Below are positions 20,551 through 34,956 of a stretch of DNA of 64,000 nt, piece after piece (position 1 is the stretch's first letter; every line of letters begins with the position of its first letter). The stretch comes from Afipia sp. 64-13. Its GTDB lineage: Bacteria; Pseudomonadota; Alphaproteobacteria; Rhizobiales; Xanthobacteraceae. The stretch lies in NCBI GenBank assembly GCA_001897755.1, contig MKUJ01000007.1, forward strand, positions 54,003-118,002, written 5' to 3'. The notes under the pieces are model-generated. The model was not told where the DNA came from. It saw only the letters and a list, made by a program, of their open reading frames with translations, and did no database searches. Both the position numbers and the translations under genes were made by a program.

Positions 20551-20606
20551 GGTGCTGAGCGGCTCCGCCCTGGAGGAGGGGGACAGTTCGGCGAAGCCTC
20601 AGCACC
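20551..20606 (-). ncRNA. Candidate structured sRNA / 3'UTR element with a C/U-rich loop
   Basis: Outer arms GGTGCTGAG/CTCAGCACC, inner near-perfect helix, 20-nt loop reading GAACTGTCCCCCTCCTCCAG on the minus strand; upstream of the terminator at 20477-20507 on that strand. Confidence 0.4.
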
Positions 20607-20685
20607 GGGAAAGTATCGGCCGCGCGCAGGAGTACAGGCAAGCGCCGGTTGGGCATGTCAGTCATGCGGACACGGCGGTCGTGCC

Positions 20686-21609
20686 TTACGAGGGCCAGCG
20701 CTGCGCCTTGCTCACGATAAAGTCACGGAACACCTGAACGCGGGCGACCGTCTTCAATTCTTCCGGATAGACGAAATACGTATCGAGCTGGATCGAGTCG
20801 GCCTCGCCGAAAAGCTGGATCAGGCGATTGGTGTCCTCGACCAGATAGTCGGGCAGGGCTGCAATGCCGAGACCCTGCTGGCAGGCGCGCACCAGACCCA
20901 GCACATTGTTGACCTTGAAAAACGGCTCGCGCGGGCCGGCGCCGTTGCGGCCGGCTTCGATCAGCCAGGTTCGGTTTTGCAGATGCTGCGGCGCGTTGAT
21001 GTCGGTCAGGATGATCAGACGGTGATCGTCGAGCTCGTCGAGCGTACGCGGCGTGCCGAAACGCTTGGCGTATTCCGGCGAGCAATAGGCGTGGAAGCCG
21101 AGCGAGAACAGCTTGCGCTGGATCAGATCGGGCTGCGTCGGCTTGCGGGTGCGGATAGCGACGTCCGCCTCGCGCATCGACAGATCGAGTTCCTCGTCCG
21201 TCACCATCATCGAGATCCGGATTTCCGGATAGAGCGTGGTGAATTCGCCGAGGCGGGGGATCAGCCAGTTGATGCCGAGGCCGGGCGTTGTCGTGACCTT
21301 GAGGTCGCCGCTCGGGCGCTCCCGGCTGTCGGTCAGTTTCGCTCGCGCCGCCTGCAACTGCATGAAGACGTCGTGCGCCGTGCGGAACAGCAGGTCGCCC
21401 TGCTCGGTGAGGATCAAGCCGCGGGCGTGGCGATGAAACAGCGACACCGACAATTCCTGTTCGAGCGCGCTGACCTGCCGCGACACCGCCGATTGCGACA
21501 GCCCAAGCTGCTCGCCGGCATGCGTGAAGCTTCCCGCTTCCGCCGCGGCGTGGAAAACCTTCAGCTTGTCCCAATCCATGTCGGCCATTCCGTCCCGCGT
21601 CCGTCCCAT
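20686..21609 (-). CDS. LysR family transcriptional regulator (GcvA-like)
   Basis: HTH DWDKLKVFHAAAEAGSFTHAGEQLGLSQSAVSRQVSALEQELSVSLFHRHARGLILTEQG. Confidence 0.92.
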   Translation of the reverse strand: MGRTRDGMADMDWDKLKVFHAAAEAGSFTHAGEQLGLSQSAVSRQVSALEQELSVSLFHRHARGLILTEQGDLLFRTAHDVFMQLQAARAKLTDSRERPSGDLKVTTTPGLGINWLIPRLGEFTTLYPEIRISMMVTDEELDLSMREADVAIRTRKPTQPDLIQRKLFSLGFHAYCSPEYAKRFGTPRTLDELDDHRLIILTDINAPQHLQNRTWLIEAGRNGAGPREPFFKVNNVLGLVRACQQGLGIAALPDYLVEDTNRLIQLFGEADSIQLDTYFVYPEELKTVARVQVFRDFIVSKAQRWPS

Positions 21610-21611
21610 GA

Positions 21612-22577
21612 TTACTCAGCCGCCGCGCGATCGCTCGCGTGTGCGGCGATGAACCGCTCCGCTTCCAAGGCGGCCATGCAGCCGAGGCCGGCCGCCGTCA
21701 CCGCCTGTCGATAGGTCTCGTCCGCGACATCGCCGGCCGCGAACACGCCGGGCACCGAGGTCGCGGTCGAATGCGGCGCGACCTGGACGTAGCCCGATGG
21801 CTTCAGCGCAAGCTGGTCGGCGACGAGTTCGGTTGCCGGTGCATGTCCGATCGCGATGAACACCCCATCGGTGGTTTGCTCGGTGATCGCGCCGGTCTTG
21901 AGATTCTTCAGACGGACATGCGTGACTTTCGCCGGGTCCGCGCTGCCGCAGATTTCCTCGATCTCGCTGTCCCACACCACCTTGATCTTGGGATGGTTGA
22001 ACAGCCGGTCTTGCAGGATGCGTTCGGAGCGCAAGCTGTCGCGGCGATGCACCAGCGTCACCGACGAGGCATGGTTGGTGAGATAGAGCGCTTCCTCGAC
22101 CGCGGTGTTGCCGCCGCCGACCACGATGACGTTCTTGTTGCGATAGAAGAAGCCGTCGCAGGTGGCGCAGGCCGAGACGCCGAAGCCCTTGAACTTTTCT
22201 TCGGACGGCAGGCCGAGCCAGCGCGCCTGGGCGCCGGTGGCGAGAATGACCACTTCGGCGAGATAGACGTCGCCGGAATCGCAGGTGATGCGGAAGGGGC
22301 GCTGCCCGAGTTCAAGCTTGTTGACGTGATCGGTCACGATCCGCGTGCCGACATGGGTCGCCTGCTTCTCCATCTGTTCCATCAGCCAGGGACCCTGGAT
22401 GACATCGGCGAAGCCCGGGTAGTTCTCCACATCCGTGGTGATGGTGAGCTGTCCGCCGGGCTGGATGCCCTGGATCAGGATCGGCTCCAGCATCGCGCGC
22501 GCGGCGTAAATGCCGGCGGTGTAGCCAGCCGGACCGGAGCCGATGATGACAACCTTGGCGTGAGTAGGCGCGGCCAT
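21612..22577 (-). CDS. trxB: Thioredoxin-disulfide reductase
   Basis: GSGPAGYTAGIYAARA, redox motif CATCDGFFY, GGGNTAVEEALYL, FAAGDVAD. Confidence 0.95.
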   Translation of the reverse strand: MAAPTHAKVVIIGSGPAGYTAGIYAARAMLEPILIQGIQPGGQLTITTDVENYPGFADVIQGPWLMEQMEKQATHVGTRIVTDHVNKLELGQRPFRITCDSGDVYLAEVVILATGAQARWLGLPSEEKFKGFGVSACATCDGFFYRNKNVIVVGGGNTAVEEALYLTNHASSVTLVHRRDSLRSERILQDRLFNHPKIKVVWDSEIEEICGSADPAKVTHVRLKNLKTGAITEQTTDGVFIAIGHAPATELVADQLALKPSGYVQVAPHSTATSVPGVFAAGDVADETYRQAVTAAGLGCMAALEAERFIAAHASDRAAAE

Positions 22578-22826
22578 AATCGACCCTTTGATTTAATTGA
22601 GAGAATTCTTTAGCGCAGGGAGCGGGGTCGCCTGAGAAACGGCGCCGCCGCGTCGAGAACTGTCCCAGCACCCAATCTAGGGTATCTTTGCAGCCATGCA
22701 AGATTTGCAACCCGCTTGAAACAATTTTCCCCAGCGAACACGGACGGTTACAAACTCGCGCAATAAAATTGCGCAACCTGTCACTGGTGGCTAAAACGAC
22801 CGGACCAAGGCTGCGGATTCGGGATA

Positions 22827-23318
22827 GTGGGCGGACTGGTGAAAGAGCTTGATGAAATCGATCTGAAGATTCTCCATGAGATCCAGGAGGATGGCCGCAT
22901 CACCAATGTGGAGCTGGCCAAGCGGGTCGGCATTTCGCCGCCGCCCTGCCTGCGCCGGGTCCGGGCGCTGGAGGAGGAAGGGTATATCCAGGGCTATCGT
23001 GGATTGCTCGATCCGGGCACGCTCGGCTTCGATGTCACCGTGTTCGCCGCGGTTCATTTGTCGAGCCAGGCAGACGCCGATCTGCGGGCGTTCGAGGATT
23101 TCGTGCGCGGCCAGCCTTTGGTGCGCGAATGCTGGATGCTGTCGGGCGAGGTGGATTTCATCCTCAAATGCGTCGCGCCGGACATGGCGACGTTTCAGGA
23201 TTTCGTCTCGCATCTGACGGCCGCGCCGCATGTGCAGAACGTCCGCACCTCGCTGGTGCTGCATAATTCGAAATATGCGCCGGCGGTGCCGCTCGAACTG
23301 AAGATGCCGCAAGGCTGA
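22827..23318 (+). CDS. Lrp/AsnC family transcriptional regulator
   Basis: LDEIDLKILHEIQEDGRITNVELAKRVGISPPPCLRRVRALEEEGYI and RAM-type C-terminal domain; GTG start. Confidence 0.92.
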   Translation: MGGLVKELDEIDLKILHEIQEDGRITNVELAKRVGISPPPCLRRVRALEEEGYIQGYRGLLDPGTLGFDVTVFAAVHLSSQADADLRAFEDFVRGQPLVRECWMLSGEVDFILKCVAPDMATFQDFVSHLTAAPHVQNVRTSLVLHNSKYAPAVPLELKMPQG

Positions 23319-23340
23319 TTGGCACCTCGGCTTGCATCAT

Positions 23341-23379
23341 GAAAAACCGCGCCGTGGCGAGGCCAACGGCGCGGGTTTG
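23341..23379 (-). terminator. Rho-independent terminator for the DoxX gene
   Basis: Minus strand: AACCCGCGCCGTTGGCCTCGCCACGGCGCGGTTTTT. Confidence 0.7.
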
Positions 23380-23403
23380 AGAGTGAGATTCTTCGGGTGA
23401 CGA

Positions 23404-23805
23404 TCAGGTCCGCCCCCGTGCAGCGTCGACGCTCCACGGTCCCGGTCCGGAAAACACGAAATAAAGAAAAACGAAGCAGTAGAGCACGGCGAGTTCGCCG
23501 CCGTTCAGGATCGGATAGAAGCTCTTCGGCGCATGTGCCATGAAGTAGGCTGCGGCCATCAGACCCGAGCACAAAAATGCGACCGGCCGCGTAAACAGGC
23601 CGACAACGAGCAGGGCGCCGCCGATCAGTTCGATAATGCCGGCAAATCCGCTCGGTGTGGTGGGGGAGACATTGGCGAACTGCTGTACCGCCGGGATGCC
23701 GACATATTTGGCCATGCCGTGCTGCAAGAACAGCAGTCCCGACACAATGCGCAGCACGCTGAGCATGCGCGGCGCCCACGAATTCAAGGTCGTTTCAATA
23801 GCCAT
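23404..23805 (-). CDS. DoxX family membrane protein
   Basis: LRIVSGLLFLQHGMAKYVG...GFAGIIELIGGALLVVGLFTRPVAFLCSGLMAAAYF. Confidence 0.9.
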   Translation of the reverse strand: MAIETTLNSWAPRMLSVLRIVSGLLFLQHGMAKYVGIPAVQQFANVSPTTPSGFAGIIELIGGALLVVGLFTRPVAFLCSGLMAAAYFMAHAPKSFYPILNGGELAVLYCFVFLYFVFSGPGPWSVDAARGRT

Positions 23806-23983
23806 ATGAGCCCTCTGCTGAGAAAATCGTGGTCTCTCGCTAGCAATAAATCGGCGGCGGTTGGATCACGATACGTTGAAACACCGGACAAGCACGTTTT
23901 ATTCAAAAACAGACATCAGCTTATGGATCGGGAATCGCGGCGCGAGCGGAATGTGCAGGCCGGGTGATGCCCTGACATTGGAA

Positions 23984-24286
23984 TCACTTGAGTTGCGGTT
24001 GCTCCTGCGCGGGTGCGTCCGCGAGACAGCGAATCTTTTTGGGCTGGCAGGCCATGCCGATGTTGGAGCAGACCGGCACGCCGTCGGCGCTGTCCCGCGT
24101 ACAATTGACGCACTCGTCGGTCCATCGCGCGCAACGAGGTTGATCGGCCTGAACGGGACGATCCGTCGATGCCGGCTGCGGCGATGACGATGAATCCTCC
24201 GCCATGGTGGGCGGAAGTCCCAGGCTGATCATGGCAGCAGTCGCGATCAGGATGATCCGGGGCGCTCGCATGGATTTCTCGCGCAT
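23984..24286 (-). CDS. Hypothetical secreted Cys-containing protein
   Basis: Signal-peptide-like N-terminus (RIILIATAAMISLGLPPTMA), then CARWTDECVNCTRDSADGVPVCSNIGMACQPKKIRC. Confidence 0.6.
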   Translation of the reverse strand: MREKSMRAPRIILIATAAMISLGLPPTMAEDSSSSPQPASTDRPVQADQPRCARWTDECVNCTRDSADGVPVCSNIGMACQPKKIRCLADAPAQEQPQLK

Positions 24287-24309
24287 AGGGCTTGCGTATC
24301 GACCGCCAT

Positions 24310-24335
24310 AAAAATGGCCGGGGCGAGACCCCGGC
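24310..24335 (-). terminator. Terminator downstream of greA
   Basis: Minus strand GGCCGGGGTCTCGCCCCGGCC followed by ATTTTTATGG. Confidence 0.75.
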
Positions 24336-24362
24336 CGTTCGTCAAAATCCGGTCGGACGATC

Positions 24363-24839
24363 TTACTTCCAGTCCACCTTGGCGATCTCATACGCCTTGG
24401 CGCCGCCGGGCGCGACGACCTCGACGGAAGCGCCTTTCTTCTTGCCGATCAGCGCGCGCGCGAGCGGAGAGGAGATCGAGATGCGGCCTTTCTTGGCGTC
24501 GGCCTCGGTGTCGCCGACGATCTGCCAGATCGCCTTCTTGTCGGTGTCCTCGTCGATCAGCGTGACGGTCGCGCCGAATTTGATGGTGTCGCCCGACAGC
24601 TTGGAGACATCGATGATGTCTGCGCGCGCGAGCTTGTCCTCGAGCTCGGCGATGCGGCCCTCGTTGTGGGACTGAGCTTCCTTCGCGGCATGATATTCGG
24701 CGTTTTCCGACAGGTCGCCATGTGATCGCGCTTCGGAGATCGCCTCCACGATCCGCGGGCGCTCGATCGACTGGCGCTGCTTCAATTCCTCTTCCAGGGC
24801 GGCATGTCCCGCCACCGTCATCGGCACTTTTTCAACCAT
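24363..24839 (-). CDS. greA: Transcription elongation factor GreA
   Basis: [50 protein letters not shown]... Confidence 0.96.
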   Translation of the reverse strand: MVEKVPMTVAGHAALEEELKQRQSIERPRIVEAISEARSHGDLSENAEYHAAKEAQSHNEGRIAELEDKLARADIIDVSKLSGDTIKFGATVTLIDEDTDKKAIWQIVGDTEADAKKGRISISSPLARALIGKKKGASVEVVAPGGAKAYEIAKVDWK

Positions 24840-25013
24840 TCTTCCTCGTCCTTGCCCTTGTGGCGCCGGAGCGGCGGCGCCATCGGCACGAAAAAATTCT
24901 CATCCGCCCGAATGCCTGGGGGCATCGAGCTGATGAGCAACAAGCTCTCGAGCGGCCGGTTCCTTCGCTGGCCTGCGAGCCAGGATCGCCGGTCCCTTCG
25001 GGACTGACGTTCG

Positions 25014-28478
<3,465 letters not shown>

Positions 28479-28509
28479 GCAGTCACTTGGGCAGGAAGCG
28501 TCGGAAACG

Positions 28510-28544
28510 GCATAAAAAAAGGACGCGCAACCGCGCGTCCTTTG
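28510..28544 (-). terminator. Rho-independent terminator upstream of carB
   Basis: Minus strand AAAGGACGCGCGGTTGCGCGTCCTTTTTTTA. Confidence 0.8.
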
Positions 28545-28805
28545 AACCGTGCGCGAGGTTTTCCCCGGCGCGCGGGGTGTCTTTAGACCAGATTCCGAAA
28601 CGTTGGAAGGCTTGCGGCTTCAATTAACCGCAGATTTCGGAGTATTTCCGAGCTTTTGTTTCGCTTCACGAGGCGGTGGCGAATGTCGTGGCTGGCGACC
28701 AGTCGCCGCAAAACGTCCGGGCCAACCTCATGACGCCGACGACCCGGTGCCGGTGGGTGCGGACGAAGGCAGTGCCCAGATCTGTCTGGGTAACAAAGGG
28801 GAAGT

Positions 28806-28881
28806 TGGAGGCCCGGCCTGGATTTGAACCAGGATAAAAAGCTTTGCACAGCTCCCGCGTAGACGTTTCCGCCACCGGGCC
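28806..28881 (-). tRNA. tRNA-Cys-like (GCA) gene with non-canonical cloverleaf
   Basis: GGCCCGGTGGCGGAAACGTCTACGCGGGAGCTGTGCAAAGCTTTTTATCCTGGTTCAAATCCAGGCCGGGCCTCCA: perfect 7-bp acceptor, perfect T-arm CCTGG-TTCAAAT-CCAGG, U73, encoded CCA; GCA within GGAGC-TGTGCAAA-GCTTT. Confidence 0.7.
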
Positions 28882-29088
28882 AAGATCAGGCTACTGCGAG
28901 ATGTGGCGGTTCGCCACACCTGCCGCGGTATAAGGTTAAGGAACCGGGAACGGCATGTCTTTGGTTTAACCATCGGCCTTGTGAGGCTCCCGGGATCAGG
29001 GAGGGCGCGGGCGCCCGTGCTACACTTTTGCTCGAATCAGCATGGATCCGTGTGCGTAGCCGCACCTGCATCATCAAGGGAGAACCCC

Positions 29089-29529
29089 ATGTCCTTGTCA
29101 TCCGCTCTGCGCGCCGGGCTGATTGCTTTGTTTGCGCTTGCCGGCCTCGGCCTGTCGTCCGCCGCCCATGCCGATAGCGGCACGGTGTCGTTAACCATCT
29201 ATAAAGCCGGCTGGTTCATCGGCGGCTCCGGCGGCAGCGGTACGCTCAATTTCCGTGGCCGGCGCTACGCGCTGTCCACCGGCGGGCTGGATTACGGTCT
29301 GGTGTTCGGCGGATCGAAGACCGTGCTGCGCGGCCGGGTTCGCAATATCAACCGTCCTTCCGACGTTGCCGGCGTTTACGGCGCGGCCGGCGCGGGCCTC
29401 GCCATCGGCGGCGGTGCGCGCGCGATCGTCCTGACCAATCAGAAGGGGGCGGTGCTCGAATTGTCCGGGCGGCAGACCGGCCTGATGGCCAACGCCGACC
29501 TGAGCGGACTTGCGATTACGATGAGGTAA
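29089..29529 (+). CDS. Hypothetical exported Gly-rich protein
   Basis: Signal peptide MSLSSALRAGLIALFALAGLGLSSAAHA, then GTVSLTIYKAGWFIGGSGGSGTLNFRGRRYALSTGG... Confidence 0.75.
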   Translation: MSLSSALRAGLIALFALAGLGLSSAAHADSGTVSLTIYKAGWFIGGSGGSGTLNFRGRRYALSTGGLDYGLVFGGSKTVLRGRVRNINRPSDVAGVYGAAGAGLAIGGGARAIVLTNQKGAVLELSGRQTGLMANADLSGLAITMR

Positions 29530-29547
29530 AGGAAGGAGGCGGGCAGG

Positions 29548-30090
29548 ATGTTCTCCTTGCGCCGCTGCCTTGTTCTGATCGCTTGCGTGATGTCGGCGCC
29601 CCTGCTGGCGCAGACATCGGATTCGCAGAATGCGCTGCTGGCAAAGTATCGCTGCCAGTTGTCGGATATGCTGCGGCAGGTCTACGAAGCGCCGAGTGCC
29701 TATAAGCAACTCAATCGATTTCTGGTGCTGTCAGGCCCCTCTCGCTCGTCCGATTATGTGCAGTGCATGTTCGGGGAGAACCGCACCAAGCTCTACTGCG
29801 AAGCATCCACGGGCTACTACGATGTGGCCGAGGACAAGCCGCGCAGACGCTATCCGTCCGACACCGTCAATGAGGCATTCCGGCGACTCGGATTTGCAGT
29901 CGGTAGCGGCGAGAAGAATTATCCGTACGAGCGGGACTTCACCGGAACGCCGGATTTCGACGAGATCGCAAAATTGATGTTGCTGACCATGCACGACGGA
30001 TACGGCGCGCGCGCACAGACCACATTGAAGGTCCATGCACCTTTCGCGAGGAAGCCACCCGCGGGCTGTGGCGCTCAGCCCACGAGATGA
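29548..30090 (+). CDS. Hypothetical exported protein
   Basis: Signal peptide RRCLVLIACVMSAPLLAQT; 180 aa; follows the previous exported protein closely. Confidence 0.65.
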   Translation: MFSLRRCLVLIACVMSAPLLAQTSDSQNALLAKYRCQLSDMLRQVYEAPSAYKQLNRFLVLSGPSRSSDYVQCMFGENRTKLYCEASTGYYDVAEDKPRRRYPSDTVNEAFRRLGFAVGSGEKNYPYERDFTGTPDFDEIAKLMLLTMHDGYGARAQTTLKVHAPFARKPPAGCGAQPTR

Positions 30091-30162
30091 TGGTCAGGTT
30101 CGCGATTGCACGGCGATAGGAGATCAATTCCTTCCCGCGTTCATGTTTCCGCCCACAAACGG

Positions 30163-30205
30163 ATGCCCGGGGCATCCCCGATCAGGTCGGGGATGCCCCG
30201 GGCAT
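30163..30205. repeat. Long perfect palindromic (REP/RPE-like) element
   Basis: ATGCCCGGGGCATCCCCGA-TCAGG-TCGGGGATGCCCCGGGCAT: 19-bp perfect arms, 5-nt loop. Confidence 0.8.
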
Positions 30206-30228
30206 GATGTGCATCAGCAAACGCTTCC

Positions 30229-32202
<1,974 letters not shown>

Positions 32203-32248
32203 CTAAACTCTTGTTCGGTGCGGCCCGATGGGCCGGCCGCATGCAATC

Positions 32249-32857
32249 TCAGGCGGCTTGCGAGTATTGGCCGAGCCAGGCGCGCACCCGCGCGTCCGGA
32301 TCGGCATTCATGGTGACGTCGCTGACGACGGCGATGGAATTGGCGCCGGCGGCGAAGATCGCCTCGGCCTGTTCGAGCTTGATGCCGCCGATCGCCACCA
32401 GCGGCATGTCGCCGATCCGCAGTTTCCAGGCGGTGATGCGCTCGAGGCCCTGCGGCGCGAACCGCATTTTCTTCAGCGTGGTCTCATAGATCGGCCCAAG
32501 CGCGACATAGTCCGGCTTGTATTGCAGGGCGTTGTCGAGTTCGGCTTCGTCATGCGTGGACAGCCCGAGCGTCAGACCGGCGCGGCGGATCGCCGGAATG
32601 TCGGCGGTGGCAAGGTCCTCCTGGCCGAGATGCAGATGCTGCGCGCCGCAATCGATCGCCGCCTGCCAGTAGTCGTTGACCACAAGCTTCGTCGGCGTGC
32701 CGGCTACGGCGGCGAGCGCGTCGCGCACGAGTTGGTTGGCCTCAGCCGCGCCGAGGTTCTTGGTGCGAAGCTGCACGGTACCGGCGCCGAGTTTTGCAAG
32801 CCGGGCGACCCACGCGACGCTATCGACGACAGGATAAAAGCGATCAGGATACGGCAT
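32249..32857 (-). CDS. thiE: Thiamine-phosphate synthase
   Basis: VQLRTKNLG...HLHLGQEDL...[15 protein letters not shown]...PLVAIGGI; likely start MPYPDRF (ORF reaches 32875). Confidence 0.9.
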   Translation of the reverse strand: MPYPDRFYPVVDSVAWVARLAKLGAGTVQLRTKNLGAAEANQLVRDALAAVAGTPTKLVVNDYWQAAIDCGAQHLHLGQEDLATADIPAIRRAGLTLGLSTHDEAELDNALQYKPDYVALGPIYETTLKKMRFAPQGLERITAWKLRIGDMPLVAIGGIKLEQAEAIFAAGANSIAVVSDVTMNADPDARVRAWLGQYSQAA

Positions 32858-33644
32858 GCCAGAACGGTGTCCCAACGACAGGGGTGGATGGGGAGGCGAA
32901 ATCGCGCGCGTCCATCAGGCCGGCCTCGAAGCCTGAGCGGCCGGCATCGACCGCGAGACGGAACGCCTTCGCCATCGCCACCGGATCGGCGGCCTTGGCG
33001 ACGGCGGTGTTGAGCAGTACGGCGTCGAAGCCGAGCTCGAGCGCCTGCGCGGCGTGGCTCGGCGCGCCGATCCCGGCGTCGACCACCAGCGTGATGTCGG
33101 GCAGGCGGGTGCGCAGCAGCCTGAGCGCATCGCGATTGACGATGCCGCGCGCGCTGCCGATCGGAGAGGCCCATGGCATCACTACGCGGCAGCCGGCATC
33201 GACGAGACGCTGCGCGACCGACAGATCCTCGGTGCAATACGGAAACACCTCGAAGCCGTCCTTGATCAGGATGCCGGCCGCTTCGACCAGCCCCACCACG
33301 TCGGGCTGCAGCGTTTCGTTGTCGGCGATCACCTCGAGCTTGACCCACGAGGTGCCGAACAATTCGCGTGCAAGCTGCGCCGTGGTGACGGCCTCGCGCA
33401 CGCTTTTGCAGCCGGCGGTGTTGGGCAGCACGGTGACGTGCAACTCGCGGATCAGCGACCAGAAGGCATCGCCGGTCTTGCCGCCGGCGGTCTCGCGGCG
33501 CACCGAGACGGTGACGATCTCGCTGCCGGCGGCGCGGATCGAATCCTGCATGATCTTCGGCGACGGATAGAGCGCGGTGCCGATCAGCAGGCGCGAGGAG
33601 AATTCCTTGTCGTAGAACTTCACAGTGCTTTGCGTCATCATCAT
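32844..33644 (-). CDS. thiG: Thiazole synthase
   Basis: [20 protein letters not shown]...[17 protein letters not shown]...[30 protein letters not shown]. Confidence 0.94.
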   Translation of the reverse strand: MMMTQSTVKFYDKEFSSRLLIGTALYPSPKIMQDSIRAAGSEIVTVSVRRETAGGKTGDAFWSLIRELHVTVLPNTAGCKSVREAVTTAQLARELFGTSWVKLEVIADNETLQPDVVGLVEAAGILIKDGFEVFPYCTEDLSVAQRLVDAGCRVVMPWASPIGSARGIVNRDALRLLRTRLPDITLVVDAGIGAPSHAAQALELGFDAVLLNTAVAKAADPVAMAKAFRLAVDAGRSGFEAGLMDARDFASPSTPVVGTPFWHAVS

Positions 33645-33838
33645 CCCCCCTGCCGGGGCGTCAGGATTTCAACCGCGTCGTCGTCCTTGAGCGGCGTCTC
33701 CGCCCAGCGCGCGCGCGGCACCACGTCATAGTTCAAGGCCACCGCGAGATGAGTGCCATGATAGTCGAGCTCGGCCAGCAGCGCGTCAATGCGCGTGGCG
33801 CTGACCTTGCGGCGTTCGCCGTTGACGGTCACGAACAT
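33641..33838 (-). CDS. thiS: Sulfur carrier protein ThiS
   Basis: [12 protein letters not shown]...[33 protein letters not shown] with terminal GG. Confidence 0.92.
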   Translation of the reverse strand: MFVTVNGERRKVSATRIDALLAELDYHGTHLAVALNYDVVPRARWAETPLKDDDAVEILTPRQGG

Positions 33839-34854
33839 TGCATTACCTCGTTGTCGATCTCGCCGCGCTGCACGTAGTTCAGCGTCAGCTCCGCCAGTGC
33901 CGGCGCCAGCAGGAAGCCGTGGCGATAAAGCCCGTTGACGGAAATTTTCGATTTCTCGATCGCGATGCGCGGCAGATTGTCGGGCAGGGCGGGGCGCAGG
34001 CCTGCGCCGATCTCGACGATGCGCGCTTCGCCGAACGCAGGATGCACCGCATAGGCGGCCGACAGCAATTCCAGCGCCGAGCGCACGCTGACGCGATCGT
34101 CCTCGCTTTCGATCGAGGTCGCGCCGATCATGAAATGATGGTCGTCGCGCGGAATGACATAAAGCGGCCAGCGCGGATGCATCAGCCGCACCGGGCGCGA
34201 CAGCGCGACCTCGTCGGTATGGACGATGATCATCTCGCCCTTGACGCCGCGCAGTTCGGGAAACCTGTCGCGCGCGGCAAGGCCGCGGCAATCGATCACC
34301 AGGTTCGACTGCTGCGCCAGTTCGTCGGGGTCGCACTCGGTCTGGAATTTGATGGTGCCGCCGGCGGCGGTGAGCCTGGCATGCAGTTTCGGCAGCACAT
34401 GGCGCGGCTCGACATGGCCTTCCCTGGCGAAGAACAGCGCGTCATGGAAGCGCCCTTCGAGCGAGGGTTCCAGCGCGGCGATGGCGGCGGCATCGAGGCG
34501 GTCATGTTCGCCGGTGAGACGGGCGAAGCGGTCGAAATCGGCGCGGTCGCGCGCATGCGCGATAACCAGAGAGCCGTTGAACGGCGTTTCGGGAAGCTCC
34601 GCGCGCCACAGATCGAGCGAGCGGGCGCCGAGGCGGGTGATGACAGGCTCGGAGGCTTCGGCTTCGCACCATGGCGCCAGCATCCCGCCGGCGAAATGGC
34701 TGGTGGCGCGCGTCATGCTGGCGTCATCGCGATCGAAGAGAGTGACCGCGAAGCCGGCTTTTGCGAACGACAGCGCGTGCCATGCACCCGCGATGCCTGC
34801 GCCGATAATACTGACGGATTGATGTGCGTGCGATGACGCCGAATTCTGATGCAT
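33829..34854 (-). CDS. thiO: Glycine oxidase ThiO (FAD-dependent)
   Basis: VSIIGAGIAGAWHALSFAKAGFAVTLFDRDD...MIGATSIESEDD...GLRPALPDNLPRI; in thi operon. Confidence 0.9.
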   Translation of the reverse strand: MHQNSASSHAHQSVSIIGAGIAGAWHALSFAKAGFAVTLFDRDDASMTRATSHFAGGMLAPWCEAEASEPVITRLGARSLDLWRAELPETPFNGSLVIAHARDRADFDRFARLTGEHDRLDAAAIAALEPSLEGRFHDALFFAREGHVEPRHVLPKLHARLTAAGGTIKFQTECDPDELAQQSNLVIDCRGLAARDRFPELRGVKGEMIIVHTDEVALSRPVRLMHPRWPLYVIPRDDHHFMIGATSIESEDDRVSVRSALELLSAAYAVHPAFGEARIVEIGAGLRPALPDNLPRIAIEKSKISVNGLYRHGFLLAPALAELTLNYVQRGEIDNEVMQCS

Positions 34855-34859
34855 CCCTG

Positions 34860-34945
34860 TCCCTTCGCCGGCATGACCCGGATCAGGTTCAAAGGGTCAC
34901 CGCACCCACTGCGGTATCTCAGCTCCACACCGGAGCCCCCCTCGG
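34860..34945 (-). promoter_or_regulatory. TPP riboswitch (THI element)
   Basis: Minus strand: GGGGGGCTCCGGTGTGGAGCTGAGATACCGCAGTGGGTGCGGTGACCCTTTGAACCTGATCCGGGTCATGCCGGCGAAGGGA. Confidence 0.96.
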
Positions 34946-34956
34946 AACTGCTCTCT

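Noticed and set aside
20444-20665. 73-aa minus-strand ORF after lysR
   Set aside because: Runs through the terminator and the structured hairpin; more likely non-coding
28806-28881. Two-piece tmRNA acceptor part
   Set aside because: Discriminator is U73 and both acceptor strands lie in one 76-nt unit, unlike the permuted alphaproteobacterial tmRNA with its Ala-type acceptor
28583-28973. Short minus-strand ORFs over the tRNA-like gene
   Set aside because: Overlap the tRNA-like element in several frames without motifs
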